From Elmis aenea (taxonomy: Eukaryota; Arthropoda; Insecta; Coleoptera; Elmidae): 64,000 bases of DNA. A program made the translations under genes and the position numbers. The stretch covers positions 64,256,108 to 64,320,107 of the forward strand of contig OX393577.1 in assembly GCA_947652605.1 (NCBI GenBank), read 5' to 3'. Of this stretch, positions 37,592 through 48,991 are shown in pieces (position 1 is the first letter of the stretch; every line of letters begins with the position of its first letter). The notes beneath the pieces were generated by a model that did not search any database, was not told the DNA's origin, and saw nothing but the letters and a program-made list of their open reading frames with translations.

Positions 37592-37747
37592 TGCTTTAAT
37601 AGATTTTATTCTTTAGGCTTTTGCGGCCGCTGTCTGTGATACAATCTTCGTTCCCGGATTTGGAACCCCGTCTTCTGTAGATGAAAGTTTCAACTACAGA
37701 AAACGCGGTTCCAAACCAGGGAACGAAGATTGTATCATGCTTTAATA
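37592..37747. repeat. 101-bp near-palindrome in a 136-bp insert with 10-bp flanking repeats
   Basis: Left arm 37637-37686 and right arm 37688-37737 are 50-bp inverted copies with five mismatches and a single central base (start TGATACAATCTTCGTTCCC). TGCTTTAATA occurs at 37592-37601 and 37738-37747, so the 136 bp between them look like an insertion with a 10-bp target duplication. A GCGGCCGC lies between the left repeat and the palindrome. No match to a known element class. Confidence 0.75.
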
Positions 37748-38109
37748 AAACCCAAACCGCCAATATCGCAGATGTCCAGAAGCATCACAAATATGTGAAG
37801 ATTAAAAGCAGGCAAACAGATCACTTCTAATTAGCATTAGCGAGAAATTTTTAGGCTTCTTTAAATGTATGTGCAAATGGAAATCTTGTTAGCGCTATTA
37901 GAGGCAAAAAATACTTCTTAAAAATACATAGATTTCAAAAGTCGACATCAAAAAACGGTATATTTGCAGATACAAAAATGAGTCAGCATTTTACTACTAT
38001 TTAGAATACTCGAAAATAAATCCATCCATTTCCTTAATTTTCAAAATAATTGCTAGAAGTGCTTTGCAGAGAGACAAAGTAGAAATGGCTACGTGGACTT
38101 CATGTTATT
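37748..38109. other. Non-coding DNA, nothing recognised
   Basis: Short A+T-rich spacer before the LINE fragment at 38110. Confidence 0.35.
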
Positions 38110-38665
38110 GTTAATAAGGCACACTTAGGAGGAATGGAAAAGGAAATAAGCAAAAGGACATAAAGGACATGAAGGAAGAATATTTAACAGTTTAATAACA
38201 AATTTTTTTGGAAATAGAGAAGTCCCAAAACGAACAAAAGTGGAACAGGTAAAAAAGATAGTAACTCCGGCATTTTTGTACGGAAACAAATAGTAGCCGT
38301 GTGGATGCAGCAAAAATGAAATTTCTAAGAAAAATAAAAGGAAAAACCAAAAGAGATAGAATCAGAAATGAAACATTTAAAGAACAGTTAAAGATAAAAT
38401 CAGTTGAAAATAAAATACAAGGAAGCCAGCTGGGATGGTCGGGTCACATTTATAGGATGAAAGAAGAGACGGTTAACCAGAAAGCCTATAGGCCATAGGG
38501 CCATAGAGAAAAAACAAAAGAGGTAGACCAAGAAAAAGCTCTCAAGACGAAGTTAAAAAAGCAACAACGGACAGAAACATCAAATGGAAAAACACAAAAA
38601 AAGCTAGCACAAGACAGAAAAAAGTCAGCACAGCACAACTCAACAGTCCTACACCTAATAGTAAA
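38110..38665 (+). pseudogene. RTE-like LINE 3'-end fragment, sister of 28801-29490
   Basis: Forward frames read G-R-I-F-N-S-L (~38170), then 38301-38498 with M-K-F-L-R-K-I-K-G-K-T-K-R-D and W-S-G-H-I-Y-R-M-K-E-E, then a basic tail. The nucleotide match to 28801-29490 runs through AACTCAACAGTCCTACACCT at the 3' end. Stops and frameshifts throughout. The fold-back element at 38682 begins within about 20 bp of its 3' end. Confidence 0.8.
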
Positions 38666-38681
38666 AAAGGACTCACGAATA

Positions 38682-40193
38682 TACAGGGTGGTGCTTTTTT
38701 CGTTGCTCACCATTGCTATATTGGAAACGGTAAGAGATACAAGGTCGGTTAAATTAGAGAAAAGTTGCATATTTTTATGGCGATTAAGAATCTGAAAAAA
38801 AATCCTGGATATTTTGATTCGTTTTTGATTTATTACAAAAATCTGAAAAATGTGATTTTAGAAAAAGATTATTATCTTCCCTACCATTGACGCTATTTCA
38901 TTTAAACTTGGTAACTTTATGTTTTTGACCGTCCTGGGTTTGATGACGTCAACAGAAATTTTCTAAGCCTTTGGGAATTCAAGTTGCGATAGTCAGCTTT
39001 TTTATTTCTTATGGCCGCCATATTGGATTTTAACACCATCAGACAGACAAAATAATTAGCTTTTCAGATTGGTAACCAACATACCTTTTTTCTTTCAAAA
39101 AACTTGTTGAAATTTTAAAATTTGTGTACATAATTCATAAAATCGAAAATGCTCTGAAAAACAATTGAAATTATAATATAAATCAAAGTGACACAACATT
39201 TTATAGGTCTAATAAAATAACGAAATGACAATAAATTTAAAACACCAGATAAATAATTATTTAAATTGTTTAAAGTGCGCGCCGTTATGTATGATGTATT
39301 GGTTAGTCCTCAGATTCATTTCGTCCACTGCCTTTAGGATAGTTTGTCTCGAAATAGAGTCGAAAGCATTTTTGATTTTATGGCGAAGAAGTTCAATATT
39401 TTCCGTTGGGGTTGCATAAACAACATAAAAGTAATCCACAGGCGTTAAACATGGCGATCGCGGAGGCCAATGAACAGGACCAAACGCACCAAGTCATGCA
39501 TTTTAAAACCGTACATCTAAATTAATATCCTTTTACAATGCGGGCGTTGTGAGGACCAGCTCCTTCATGCTGAAACTACTGATGATTTTGAATTGTTAAT
39601 AATAGCAATTCGCCTAACATATCTTCTAAATATGTTTCCAACAATCTTAATTTCGTTATCATTAGACCTATAAAATGTTGTGTCACTTTGATTTATATCA
39701 TAGTTTCAATTGTTTTTCAGAGCATTCTCGATTTTATGAATTATTTACACAAAATTTAAAATTTCAATAAGTTTTTTGAAAGAAAAAAAGTATGTTGGTT
39801 ACCAATCTAAAAAGCTAATATTTTTGTCTGTCTGATGGTGTAAAAATCCAATATAGCGGCCATAAGAAATAAAAAAGTTGACTATCGCAACTTGAATTCC
39901 CAAAGGCTTAGAAAATTTCTGTTGACGTCATCAAACCCAGGACGGTCAAAAACATAAAATTACCAAGTTTAAATGAAATAGCGTCAATGGTAGGGAAGAT
40001 AATAATATTTTTCTAAAATCACATTTTTCAGTTTTTTTGTAATAAATCAAAAACGAATCAAAATATCCACGATTTCTTTTCAGATTCTCAATCGCCATAA
40101 AAATGTACAACTTTTCTCCAATTTAACCGACCTTGTATCTCTTACCGTTTCCAAGATAGCAATGGTGAGCATCGAAAAAAGCACCACCCTGTA
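38682..40193. mobile_element. Long fold-back mariner-related element with transposase relic
   Basis: TA|CAGGGTGGTGCTTTTTTCGT at the left mirrors the right end, and inverted arms of about 530 bp each (38682-39220 and 39655-40193) remain highly similar along their whole length. Shared segments include GACGTCAACAGAAATTTTCT and ACCAAGTTTAAATGAAATAG-type matches. The ~430-bp centre holds the C-terminal part of a DDE/D transposase on the minus strand. This ties the fold-back architecture directly to a transposase. Confidence 0.9.
39255..39660 (-). pseudogene. C-terminal catalytic part of a mariner/IS630-type transposase, decayed
   Basis: On the minus strand, a frame near 39655-39530 reads L-E-D-M-L-G-E-L-L then F-Q-H-E-G-A-G-P-H-N-A-R-I-V-K. 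That is the second catalytic motif, normally Q-H/Q-D-G-A-x-x-H, with the catalytic Asp replaced by Glu. After a stop and a frameshift the next frame reads F-G-P-V-H-W-P-P-R-S-P-C-L-T-P-V-D-Y-F, the third catalytic motif with D of V-D-Y-F. It then continues Y-A-T-P-T-E-N-I-E and N-E/D-E-M-N-L-R-T-N-Q-Y-I-I-H-N-G-A-H-F to a stop at 39257. The L-W-G-x-L segment usually following D-Y-F is deleted. The N-terminal domain and first Asp are absent. It lies exactly between the element's inverted arms. Confidence 0.85.
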
Positions 40194-41353
40194 TACATAT
40201 TTAAAAAAATCGTTACTTTTTCCCTCGAAGTGTTACACATTTTATAAACTACATTAATATAAAATATTGATAGCGAAAAATGCGGTTGTTCAGGTAAAGT
40301 TTATTAAAAAGGGTATTTGTTTTAGCACACACACACAACATACTTTCTAGTAATTGCTGCTTGTACAAGAAATTCATACGGCAAATATCTCGCTTCCAGA
40401 TTTCTCCTGAAATGGATTAAATCGTTCGTGGGTGTTTATTTTAGAAAGTATTTTCTTCTTTATTACTGTCATACACGTTCACAGATCCAATCTAGATCTC
40501 ATTATTAAATAAGCGAGCACCAGAACCTGTCCTAACGATGGTAGCCGATTCTTTTCATCGCTACGCGTAGAAAAAGACAAGACTCGCGCGTTTATCATTT
40601 AAATTTCAAAGTGCCTTATATTTATTAGAGAAATTTTAATTGATACCGTTTGTTCGACTGCGTCTGCAGAATTTTAAGAGTTTCATTAGATAATTGCCGT
40701 CGATACCATTTCAAATTGCATCAAGTTTCTCTGTGGCAGTTGCTAAATGCACACGTGCAAAAAGAAGGTCTTGTGAATGAACAGGAATAATTGTTTGTTT
40801 TTTAGTCTGCAATACTTACAAAACACATTCATATCAGACAAGTTGATTAACGTGTACATTCTGAAACGATTTTCTAGGAGGAGGTGATGTTTGCCAGCCT
40901 CTCACAAACTTAACAAGTTTTTTTTGTTGTTAACAACATTTTCGAACTAATAAATTATTAAACTTGTTATATAACTGCTAGTAAATTTTTGTTTAAAAGA
41001 GTGACTGGTAAGAGAGAGGGTAAGAGCTATCTGAAACAGATTATATTTAGCATATGTTTTATTATCATGAACTAAATTTATTCTTTCATAATTGATTTCC
41101 GCGTATGACTCTGAGACAGACAATTTAGTGTCTTAAGGGGGCGTGGGAATTTTTTTTTCGATGTGTAAATGTTTTGTTAACGACATTTAAAACGCCCTTC
41201 AAATGAGGGTCAACTTGTAATTTTAAAATGAAGTACACGTTTCGCATGACATGATACTTCATAGAAAAAGATTTCTAAAATATCTTGTTACGACAATCCG
41301 CTTTGTAAATGTTTTTGTGACATACGCACCAATATTTAATTCAGTTTTAGTTT
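40194..41353. other. Non-coding DNA, nothing recognised
   Basis: A+T-rich; a short (CA)n run near 40327. No supported gene. Confidence 0.4.
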
Positions 41354-41780
41354 TAATGAAAATTTCCTTCACCTGTCAAATTTGCGTTTTCAACCAATCA
41401 CTAATCTTAAATCTGCTAGAGACTGCCAATAGAAGCATTATTACACGGTAATAATTTTACTTTCCCCTGTCAGATGTTGATCCTCCTGTCAAATTTGTGT
41501 TTTCGACCAATAACAAACTCAGATTTCCTAGAAACGACCAATAAACATAATCATACACTAATAATATCCTTTTCACAATTCACATTTTCATGCGTTTATT
41601 AGTCGATTCTAAGAAATCTGAGTTTGTGATTGGTGGAAAATATAAATTTGGAGAGGGAATTCAATATTTTAGTCTTGTTAATTTTTGACGAATTTCGGCG
41701 ACCAGTAGCGTTACTTTAGTATAGATTAAACCACACCCCTGACGCAACACTTTGACAGTACTTGTAAAATTTGACATAAC
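41354..41780 (+). repeat. Dispersed ~425-bp repeat, copy A
   Basis: Closely matches 45290-45716 along its full length. Internally it holds two direct units starting CCTGTCAAATTTG-GTTTTC (about 41371 and 41487), and then an inverted third copy (about 41592-41655, ending GATTGGTGGAAAATATAAAT). It therefore can fold on itself. Ends near TTTGACATAACAC. Non-coding; class unknown (MITE or SINE-like). Confidence 0.75.
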
Positions 41781-42851
41781 ACACATTGTTTTTGGGCTAG
41801 TGCAGAGGTATGCTTGTTTAGTTTGTCCAGTCTAACATTACCAACACAAATCATTATACAATGATAAAACTAATATTTGTCCTTCACGCGAAATTCTAAT
41901 TCCCATTCAAGTTTGGCAAAAGGTTGTCAACTTTATAAAAAAAGTTTACTTTAACATAATACCGATTTATTTCTAATGCTTCAAATAAAATATGCATTAA
42001 CAAATATTTGAACATTATCAAGTCTCGTAAACTTTTTTACCAATGTTTGGTTTCAATTGCTCACGTATCTAAAACAAACATTACGAAGCAAATTGCTTAT
42101 CGAGTACAAATATATTAAGGAAAATCATATCTCATCGGCCATGACATTGGTCGCATACAAATCCACGATTTTTCTCATCGCTACAACTAAATATACACTT
42201 GTATCAATTACAAATTATAATTTCATTTTCTAAACAAGTCTTTGCGTTATTTATCATTCGAAAAGTACACTCAGCAATTGAGCAGAGACGAGTTAAATTA
42301 TTAACAATCTGAGAGAGTATAGGTTACCTTAATTTTAATATTTATGGTGATTTAAATCATGGGGAACCTTGATATTCGCGGAATGTAGGATTTGTTTGAG
42401 AGTATGAATCATTCTTGGTTTAATTTATTGATAGCGTATTTTGTTGTAAATATTTTCCGCGTGACGATACGCTTTTTGAGATAGCGATTGCAAATTGTTT
42501 ATTTATTATATTGCATAATTGCTTTGTAGAATAAAACGCGTATCTATAGGACTCCACAATTCGTACATTTAAAACTGGTTTTGTGTATCTTGTTTTGATA
42601 CAGGATTGTTGCAACGTTTGTTGATAATGTTGCCAAGATGTTTATGAATGAAAATTGGCCAATGTTTCCGTTCCTTGATAGGAAAACAAAGCCAGTTGCT
42701 GTTTTATTAGAAGTATTGTTTACATCCGTTTTTAAGTCTGTATAGACCATGAAAGTAAATCATTAAATAAGGAGTAAAATAAAACAGTAATGTTGTAATA
42801 TTTGATGAAGTGTATGGCATGCTAAAACAACCACTAACTGTTTACCTTATT
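41781..42851. other. Non-coding DNA, nothing recognised
   Basis: A+T-rich with no repeat or gene that I can support. Confidence 0.4.
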
Positions 42852-43355
42852 GGTAACAATTCTTCGCCTATACAATTCTTCGCCCACAATTCGCCTACAC
42901 AATTCTTCGCCTCCACCACAATTCTTCGCCCCCAATTCTTCGCCCACAATTCTTTGACCACAATTCTTCGATTACACAATTCTTCGCCGCCACAATTCTT
43001 CGCTGAAGCAATTTATCGCAGCATATTACAAATTTTGTTTGTAAATGTGTATTTATAACGTAATTTTTACAGATTATTTTACATTAGGTTAGGTTACGTT
43101 AATTTAATTTTTATTCCAACAAGTTTAAAAATCACAACATACGCTATTTATGTAGCAATTTTTAATAACATTAAAAGAAGAAGTATTAATATACAAGAAA
43201 CGACTTTACGCTAATGTAAAATAATCTGTATAAATAAAAACAATCACATTTACAAATAAAATTTGTGATATGCTTGTATGCGGCGAAAAATTGTGGCGGC
43301 GAAGAATTGTGGCGGCGAAGAAATGTGGGCGAAGAATTGTGGGCGAAGAATGTTC
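42852..43355. mobile_element. Fold-back element with CAATTCTTCGCC tandem-repeat ends
   Basis: The left ~160 bp carries about nine imperfect CAATTCTTCGCC(x)n units, and the right ~85 bp carries five reversed units (GGCGAAGAATTGTG). Inner inverted matches follow: ACAAATTTTGTTTGTAAATG against CATTTACAAATAAAATTTGT, and ACAGATTATTTTACATTAG against CTAATGTAAAATAATCTGT. Outer ends GGTAACAATTCTTCGCC and GGAACATTCTTCGCCC correspond. Non-coding. Tandem subrepeats within inverted arms are typical of Foldback-type elements. Confidence 0.8.
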
Positions 43356-45289
43356 CTAGACCCAAATTTATTTACCCCTATTTTGTGATATTTTGCCCTC
43401 CTCTCTCCAAGTAACTTTTAACCTCTCCTAATTTTATGGTTGTAACATTTGTGCCAAAACTGAGGAGATGCAACTCATTCTGTTGTTTGATATACACGGT
43501 ATGACTATTAAGTTTCGGGGCTACTCTGATAAAAAAATACTTCTAGTGAAGTTTAGGTCAAACTCAAAAATTATTCTGTTAAGCTAGTGATGTATAATAT
43601 TTGTATAAATTGGATGTTTTCCCTTTGATAAAAATTCGTGATGAATTAATTCTTTGGCATCGAAAAACGACGCCTGCTTCTTTCTTTTCCCTTAAGCAAT
43701 TAAGTCTCAGGTCATTTTTAGGTTTCTACAGAAAAATCTACAGCAATTGGTAGATAGAAGTAGATACTAGATAGTTATGAATAAAAGTTGTATAACAATA
43801 AACACTTATTAGAGAAAAGGTACTATTATAGGCACCATTTATACATTAAACAATTTAAAACTAATATTCGGACACTTTAAAAGATTAGAAAAATATTAAT
43901 TAGCAGAAGCAAGATAAGCAACCCAACAATATAAAAAAAAAATAACTAAAGCAAGATATAAAATCTAATATAACGAATTTTTTTTACAGAAAAAAAAGAT
44001 TCAATTAAATAAATATAACTCTTAAAATTACCAATTCATTATCAATTTTATGCTGGAATAAATTAATGTAAAATTAAAAGAACGCACTAAACCAGTTAGA
44101 TTTTAGTCACACCGATTCTTTGATTAAATCACACTAAAAAAAAAAGTTAAAGTTACGACTAAAATCTGTTTTGGGTGTTATTTAAATCCGCTACTAATTA
44201 TAGGTTTACACTTAACCCATCAATTTTTTGAATCGAATTATCCTTATCAAAATCAGGTTTTTACGGTAAATTATTCGACAGATTTTAAAATATTTTCCGT
44301 TTATCTCCACACGGTATAATTTATCGATAAGCATGAGCCGGTGAAGTTTATACATATTGATTTCTCAAAGTGCTGCCTGCCATGAGAGTGTAATAGGATA
44401 TGTTCAAATATAGCTTTTTGCTGGTTGCAATAGGTAATAAGTGCTTGTCTAGAACTGTAGGGTACTATTAAACAAAATTCCTAACGCTGTTTTACCAAAA
44501 TACCTGCATATAATTGCTGTCCGGACGTAGGTCAAAACTTTGTCCACTTAAAATTCTTTGTCAATTTATTTTAAAGTGTAATATAAGAAAGTTAAAATGT
44601 TTTTTTTGTGTGTGCTATGTTATTTACCAATTAAATCATATTCTCATGTACAATTAGTCGATATTTATATGTTAATTATATGTTTATACACAGCAAAAGT
44701 GTATACATATCGATCTACAACTGTTTTTGAGAGTTCAGATTAATAATCGACCAAAAACATATAACAAAAACTTCTAAACTTACTATGACCGTTAGTAGAT
44801 CTATATCGTTGTGAAAGCATTCAAGTTTTTATCCATTTACTGTCATTTCCTTAATTTAATTATGATTTATAGGTGGAGAAATACAAAAAATAAGTTAAAA
44901 AATTATTGTTATTAAATATTTATGATGATTGCTACTTCCTTAATGTAGGCTCATTTATTAAAGATAACTTTAAAATAGCTGAAATGACTTCGATTTGAGC
45001 TTAATTTTGGGGTATTTGCGAGTTAGTTCAAAGTGAATTATTTGTTGCTTGTTGAGTTTAAACTCGGTAAAAATGTATGCTAATTGTGATCTTTTTTTAA
45101 ACATGATAATGTAGCACAAATATTTTTATCTGGCTTTCTCTGTAGCTTTAAGTGATTTATTAATACGGTTGGTTATTAACATATTATTTATTCGATCATA
45201 ACTAGAATATGTTCCCACAGATATTATGACGTACTACACCCAGATCTCTAACCCAATTATTGCCTTTCTGGTATACCAAAATATAAGTG
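43356..45289. other. Non-coding DNA, nothing recognised
   Basis: Long A+T-rich stretch with homopolymer runs and no credible open frame. Confidence 0.4.
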
Positions 45290-45716
45290 AAAATTTCCTT
45301 CACCTGTCAAGTTTGCGTTTTCAACCAATCACTAAACTTAAATCTTCTAGAGACTACCAATAGGATCATTATTAGATACAGGGTAATAATTTTACATTAC
45401 CCTGTCAGATGTTGATCCTCCTGTCAAGTTTGTGTTTTCGACCAATAACAAACTCAGATTTCCTAGAAACGACCAATAAACATAATCATACATTGATAAT
45501 ACCGTTTTCGCAATTAACAGATTTTCATGTGTTTATTGGTCGTTTCTAAAAAATCTCAGTTTGTGATTGGTCGAAAATATAAATTTTGAGAGGGAATTAA
45601 ATATTTTGGTCTTGATAATTTTTAAACGAATTTCGGCTACCAGCAGCGTTACTTTAGTATGGATTAAACCACACCCCTGAAGCACCACTCTGACAGTACT
45701 TGTAAAATTTGATATA
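45290..45716 (+). repeat. Dispersed ~425-bp repeat, copy B
   Basis: Same orientation and internal layout as 41354-41780. It starts GAAAATTTCCTTCACCTGTC, contains GTCAGATGTTGATCCTCCTG at the unit junction, and ends TCTGACAGTACTTGTAAAAT. Differences are scattered substitutions and small indels, by eye about one in ten positions. Confidence 0.75.
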
Positions 45717-46750
45717 AGATTATATTAAATATGACAATTAGGTTAGGTGAAGGAAATTTTCTGACAAAATTTAAGTCGTGCATTGCAAATAATCTACAAT
45801 TTTTGACAAATCTTCACTCATGCAAGTTAAATCAGAAAAAATCACTCGCGTGCACTTCGTGCACTCGTGTTTTTTTTCAGCTCAACTTGCATTCGGGCAT
45901 ATTTACCAAAAATTATCGATAATTTTCAATGCACTTGTTATATTACTACTGAAAACAGATTTATCAATAAATCAATAAAAAAACAACTGGAAATTAAAAC
46001 CTATCAAGAAATTTTGGAGAAGAGAAATTAGTAGAAAGGTTCCTGATATTCTAAGTACATACAGGAAAGTTTTGTTTCATTAAAACTCTACCATAGTTGG
46101 ATTCATGTATTGGGTCTGTTGACCAAGACACCTGGAAGATACCCTTTTAAATTGATGTTTAAGAATTATATCCATCCAATACATTTTTTTACCCTAATAC
46201 AATCAAGAACCAAATGACGATTTCACTGATATCTAAACTATGAATAATTTTGCGGAGATGGATGACCCAATCAGCCACCTCCTGTGCGTCTGAAGATGAC
46301 TCCTCTCATCCTCTTACCATCAGATTAAACTTAATACCTCTTAGCTTTCAGTTCAGAAGCAAGCTTCGGATTTGTTTCTTTATCTGATTGAATTAAATTA
46401 GGTGCTTTGTATTACTTATTTACTTTTTAAAACTCGAAGGTGCACGGCGTAATTTGAAAACGTTGTTTTGGCACCTGTCTAATACAATCTCTGAATAACT
46501 TGATGATGTAAATTGGTCGTTATTAAAGCCTAGGCCAATTACGAATTTGTACATTGACAAATCTGAGAATTTGAAGTTAACTAAATTTATGCTGATCGAT
46601 TCACGCTGCGTGACTGCCTCTGTAACTTGATACTCACTTATAAATATATATACTTTACACTTATTTAACCATAGGCTTTTATTCATAAATTAAATTTCTC
46701 GTGTCTATCACATAGAGATTAATCATAGCGATATTCCTGTTTCTCTCATA
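45717..46750. other. Non-coding DNA, nothing recognised
   Basis: A+T-rich, short motif-free frames only. Confidence 0.4.
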
Positions 46751-47134
46751 TACAGAGTTTATGATTCATTATGGAGGACAGGTGGATCCGGAAAACATTA
46801 GAGACGAAAGTATTGTTAAATTCATACCTTCATGAAGCCTAAGACAACACGGAATCAAACGGAAAACGAATAAAGAATCGAATCGCACGTTGTTAAGACA
46901 AATATTAACCATAAAAATTGGCAGCTTCTCTTTTCTTAATCGGGTCTTATTTCTTGTATCTTTGGGTGTCAAAAAATTCTAGAAATTTTTAGATTTTTCA
47001 GGATATTTCAGGAATTTCACAGAGTATTTTCAGATTAGATAGCACATAAAAACTAACGGCTAATTTAACCATACTTTTGCCTCTAACGCCCCTTAAGATC
47101 GTTACGTCCTTCAAAGATAATTAAACACCCTGTA
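46751..47134. mobile_element. 384-bp MITE of the CAGGGTG group
   Basis: Left TA|CAGAGTTTATGATT and right (reverse complement) TA|CAGGGTGTTTAATTATC begin imperfect inverted arms. Deeper matches are strong: TTAGAGACGAAAGTATTGTT against TTAGAGGCAAAAGTATGGTT. Arms ~80 bp, TA on both sides, non-coding. Confidence 0.7.
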
Positions 47135-47666
47135 TAGTGTATATAATACATTTTATTTTATTTTAGGTTAGTTTAAAAACCAATTTATTAACAAATTAAA
47201 TATTTCGCATCAATTACATACCTATAAATCAAAAATCCATGATTTGTAAACAACTGTTTCAAACCTTTTGGTCACTAATACAAAATCCCTGATAGGTTTT
47301 AAAAATCATAGCATCACTATCAATTTTCATTATAACCTACAGCAACTCTCAACAGCTTGAACGATACAAAATCTATTTTCAATCAGCCACATTCTTACAT
47401 AATTAAACAATCAATTAAAGGTCTTAATTAGAATAAAGAGCTTGTCACATGATCGTGGTAAATTTATTTTAATTTGTGTTGCTAATTAACAAGAATGCCA
47501 ACATTAAATTGAGACGTTTCAACTTAATTTCGCTTTCCTTGTATGCTGTCAATCATGTTTATTTATAAATTTTAGTATTAGTGTATTTTTTCTCGATATA
47601 TCCACGACATATTTTGGTAAATGTTAATTATTTTTTGGAAATTTGTGAACGGACACAGGCAAATAC
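47135..47666. other. Non-coding DNA, nothing recognised
   Basis: A+T-rich spacer. Confidence 0.35.
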
Positions 47667-48046
47667 TAAGGCTGGCGCAGACATGCAACAGTTTAGTTGC
47701 GGAAGTCATTACTATTGGTTTATATGACAACGCGCTCGCATGCAGCTGATGTGCAACTGTAAATTTGGGCAACCAAACCGTTTGTGTTTTGGCACAAACT
47801 GAACGATTGCGCAACTTTCTACAACTGTTTTGTGTCGTATAGGTTTCAATTTTGTTCTCCTTATTATCTCAAGAGTATACAATGTAGCTAACTTGCAGAA
47901 ATCTATGTTTAAACCAAAAAAATTGGTTCTTGTGTGCTTGCATCGATGTGACTCCTGATTTAGTTTTATGTTTGTGAGTGTAGTTTAGACATTCGGGGAT
48001 CAAACTGTTGCAGAAATGATTAATTGCATGTCAGCGCCTACCCTTA
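47667..48046. mobile_element. 380-bp MITE with AGGCTGGCGCAGACATG ends
   Basis: Left TA|AGGCTGGCGCAGACATGC and right (reverse complement) TA|AGGGTAGGCGCTGACATGC are inverted with a 1-bp indel and three substitutions. A second inner pair, CAACAGTTTAG/CAAACTGTTG, is offset. Locally GC-richer than its flanks. Non-coding. Confidence 0.6.
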
Positions 48047-48286
48047 CAGTTTAAAGAGATTTTTGATCAAATAAATAAGACTACAACTGAAGAAGAAATT
48101 ATATTGTTAAACTGGTATTTCATTTCGACAAGAGAATCTTCTTGAAAAATGTCAGTTTTAAGTTGAACTTCTTTATGTTAAATATACTTTTAAATTCGGC
48201 AAAGCTGCTATTCAACGCGAAGTAATAACTTAAAGGATGTGATGCAAGCAATGTTCTGTAGTAATTCCTTTAAAACAAACGCCAAT
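48047..48286. other. Short A+T-rich spacer
   Basis: No feature; ends at the target duplication of the Jockey insertion. Confidence 0.35.
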
Positions 48287-48484
48287 AAAAATAACATTTT
48301 TTTTTTTTTACCTCCCAGCTTTTTTTACCACCTGTCCGCGGACAACAAGTAAATTTGTATACAAAGTTAAGATAAAATAAATCAAATCAAAACAAAAAAA
48401 AAAACAAAAATAACATGTAGGCATAGTCATTCAGCAAATCCTGCCTCTAGTTTGCGTCTACAGACTTATTCTAGTCACGAATCA

Positions 48485-48991
48485 CTATATGAACCTCTCA
48501 CTGATATCTAGAGGCTTAAACCTCTTAAGCCTGCGTTTGTCGTTCTGTTCGTTGAGTAATCTGCGCACTAGTCTGTTTGGATGCACTGAAAGTTTTTTAC
48601 TATATTTTGCACAACGTTTACGCGCTTCTTCTTTCACCGTAGATATCTGTAAGTCTCTTCTAATTATTTCATTGGTAACAAACCACTGGGCATTGACCAT
48701 GATACGTAGCACCTTAGCTTGGAACCTCTCCAGTATAGCAATGTTGGAAGTTGTCGCGGCACCCCATAGTTGGATACCGTAGCTCCAAATCGGCTTTAGT
48801 ACGACTTTATACAAAAGTACTTTGTTTGCTAGACTAAGCTGTGACTGTCTCCCTAAAAGCCAATACATTTTATTGAGTTGCAAATTTAGCTGTTTCCTCT
48901 TCGCCTCGATGTGCCCTCTCCACGTTAATCTCCTATCCAGGTGCATGCCGAGATATTTTGTTTGGGTACATTGAGGCACTTCTTGGTTGGA
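48485..48991 (-). pseudogene. Jockey ORF2 C-terminal segment (post-RT), sense half
   Basis: About 168 open codons from S-N-Q-E-V-P-Q through K-Y-L-G-M-H-L-D-R-R-L-T-W, W-S-Y-G-I-Q-L-W-G, and R-F-Q-A-K-V-L-R-I-M to a stop at 48485. These are the conserved thumb/C-terminal motifs that follow the RT palm in Jockey-clade elements. The frame happens to stay open upstream to 49255, but that part is antisense to the inverted RT half and is not protein. No mutations interrupt the real segment. It is cut from its RT domain by the inversion, so no complete protein can be made. Confidence 0.85.

Noticed and set aside
37637..37737. Pre-miRNA-like hairpin
   Set aside because: The near-perfect 50-bp arms and one-base centre fit a palindromic insert with flanking direct repeats better than a miRNA precursor; small-RNA data would be needed.
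42857..42990. Regular short repeats resembling a CRISPR array
   Set aside because: Spacers are only 1-6 bp, units vary, the array is mirrored inverted at 43280-43350, and the genome is animal.
43085..43097. TTAGGTTAGG, the insect telomere motif
   Set aside because: Only two units, inside the fold-back element; expected by chance.
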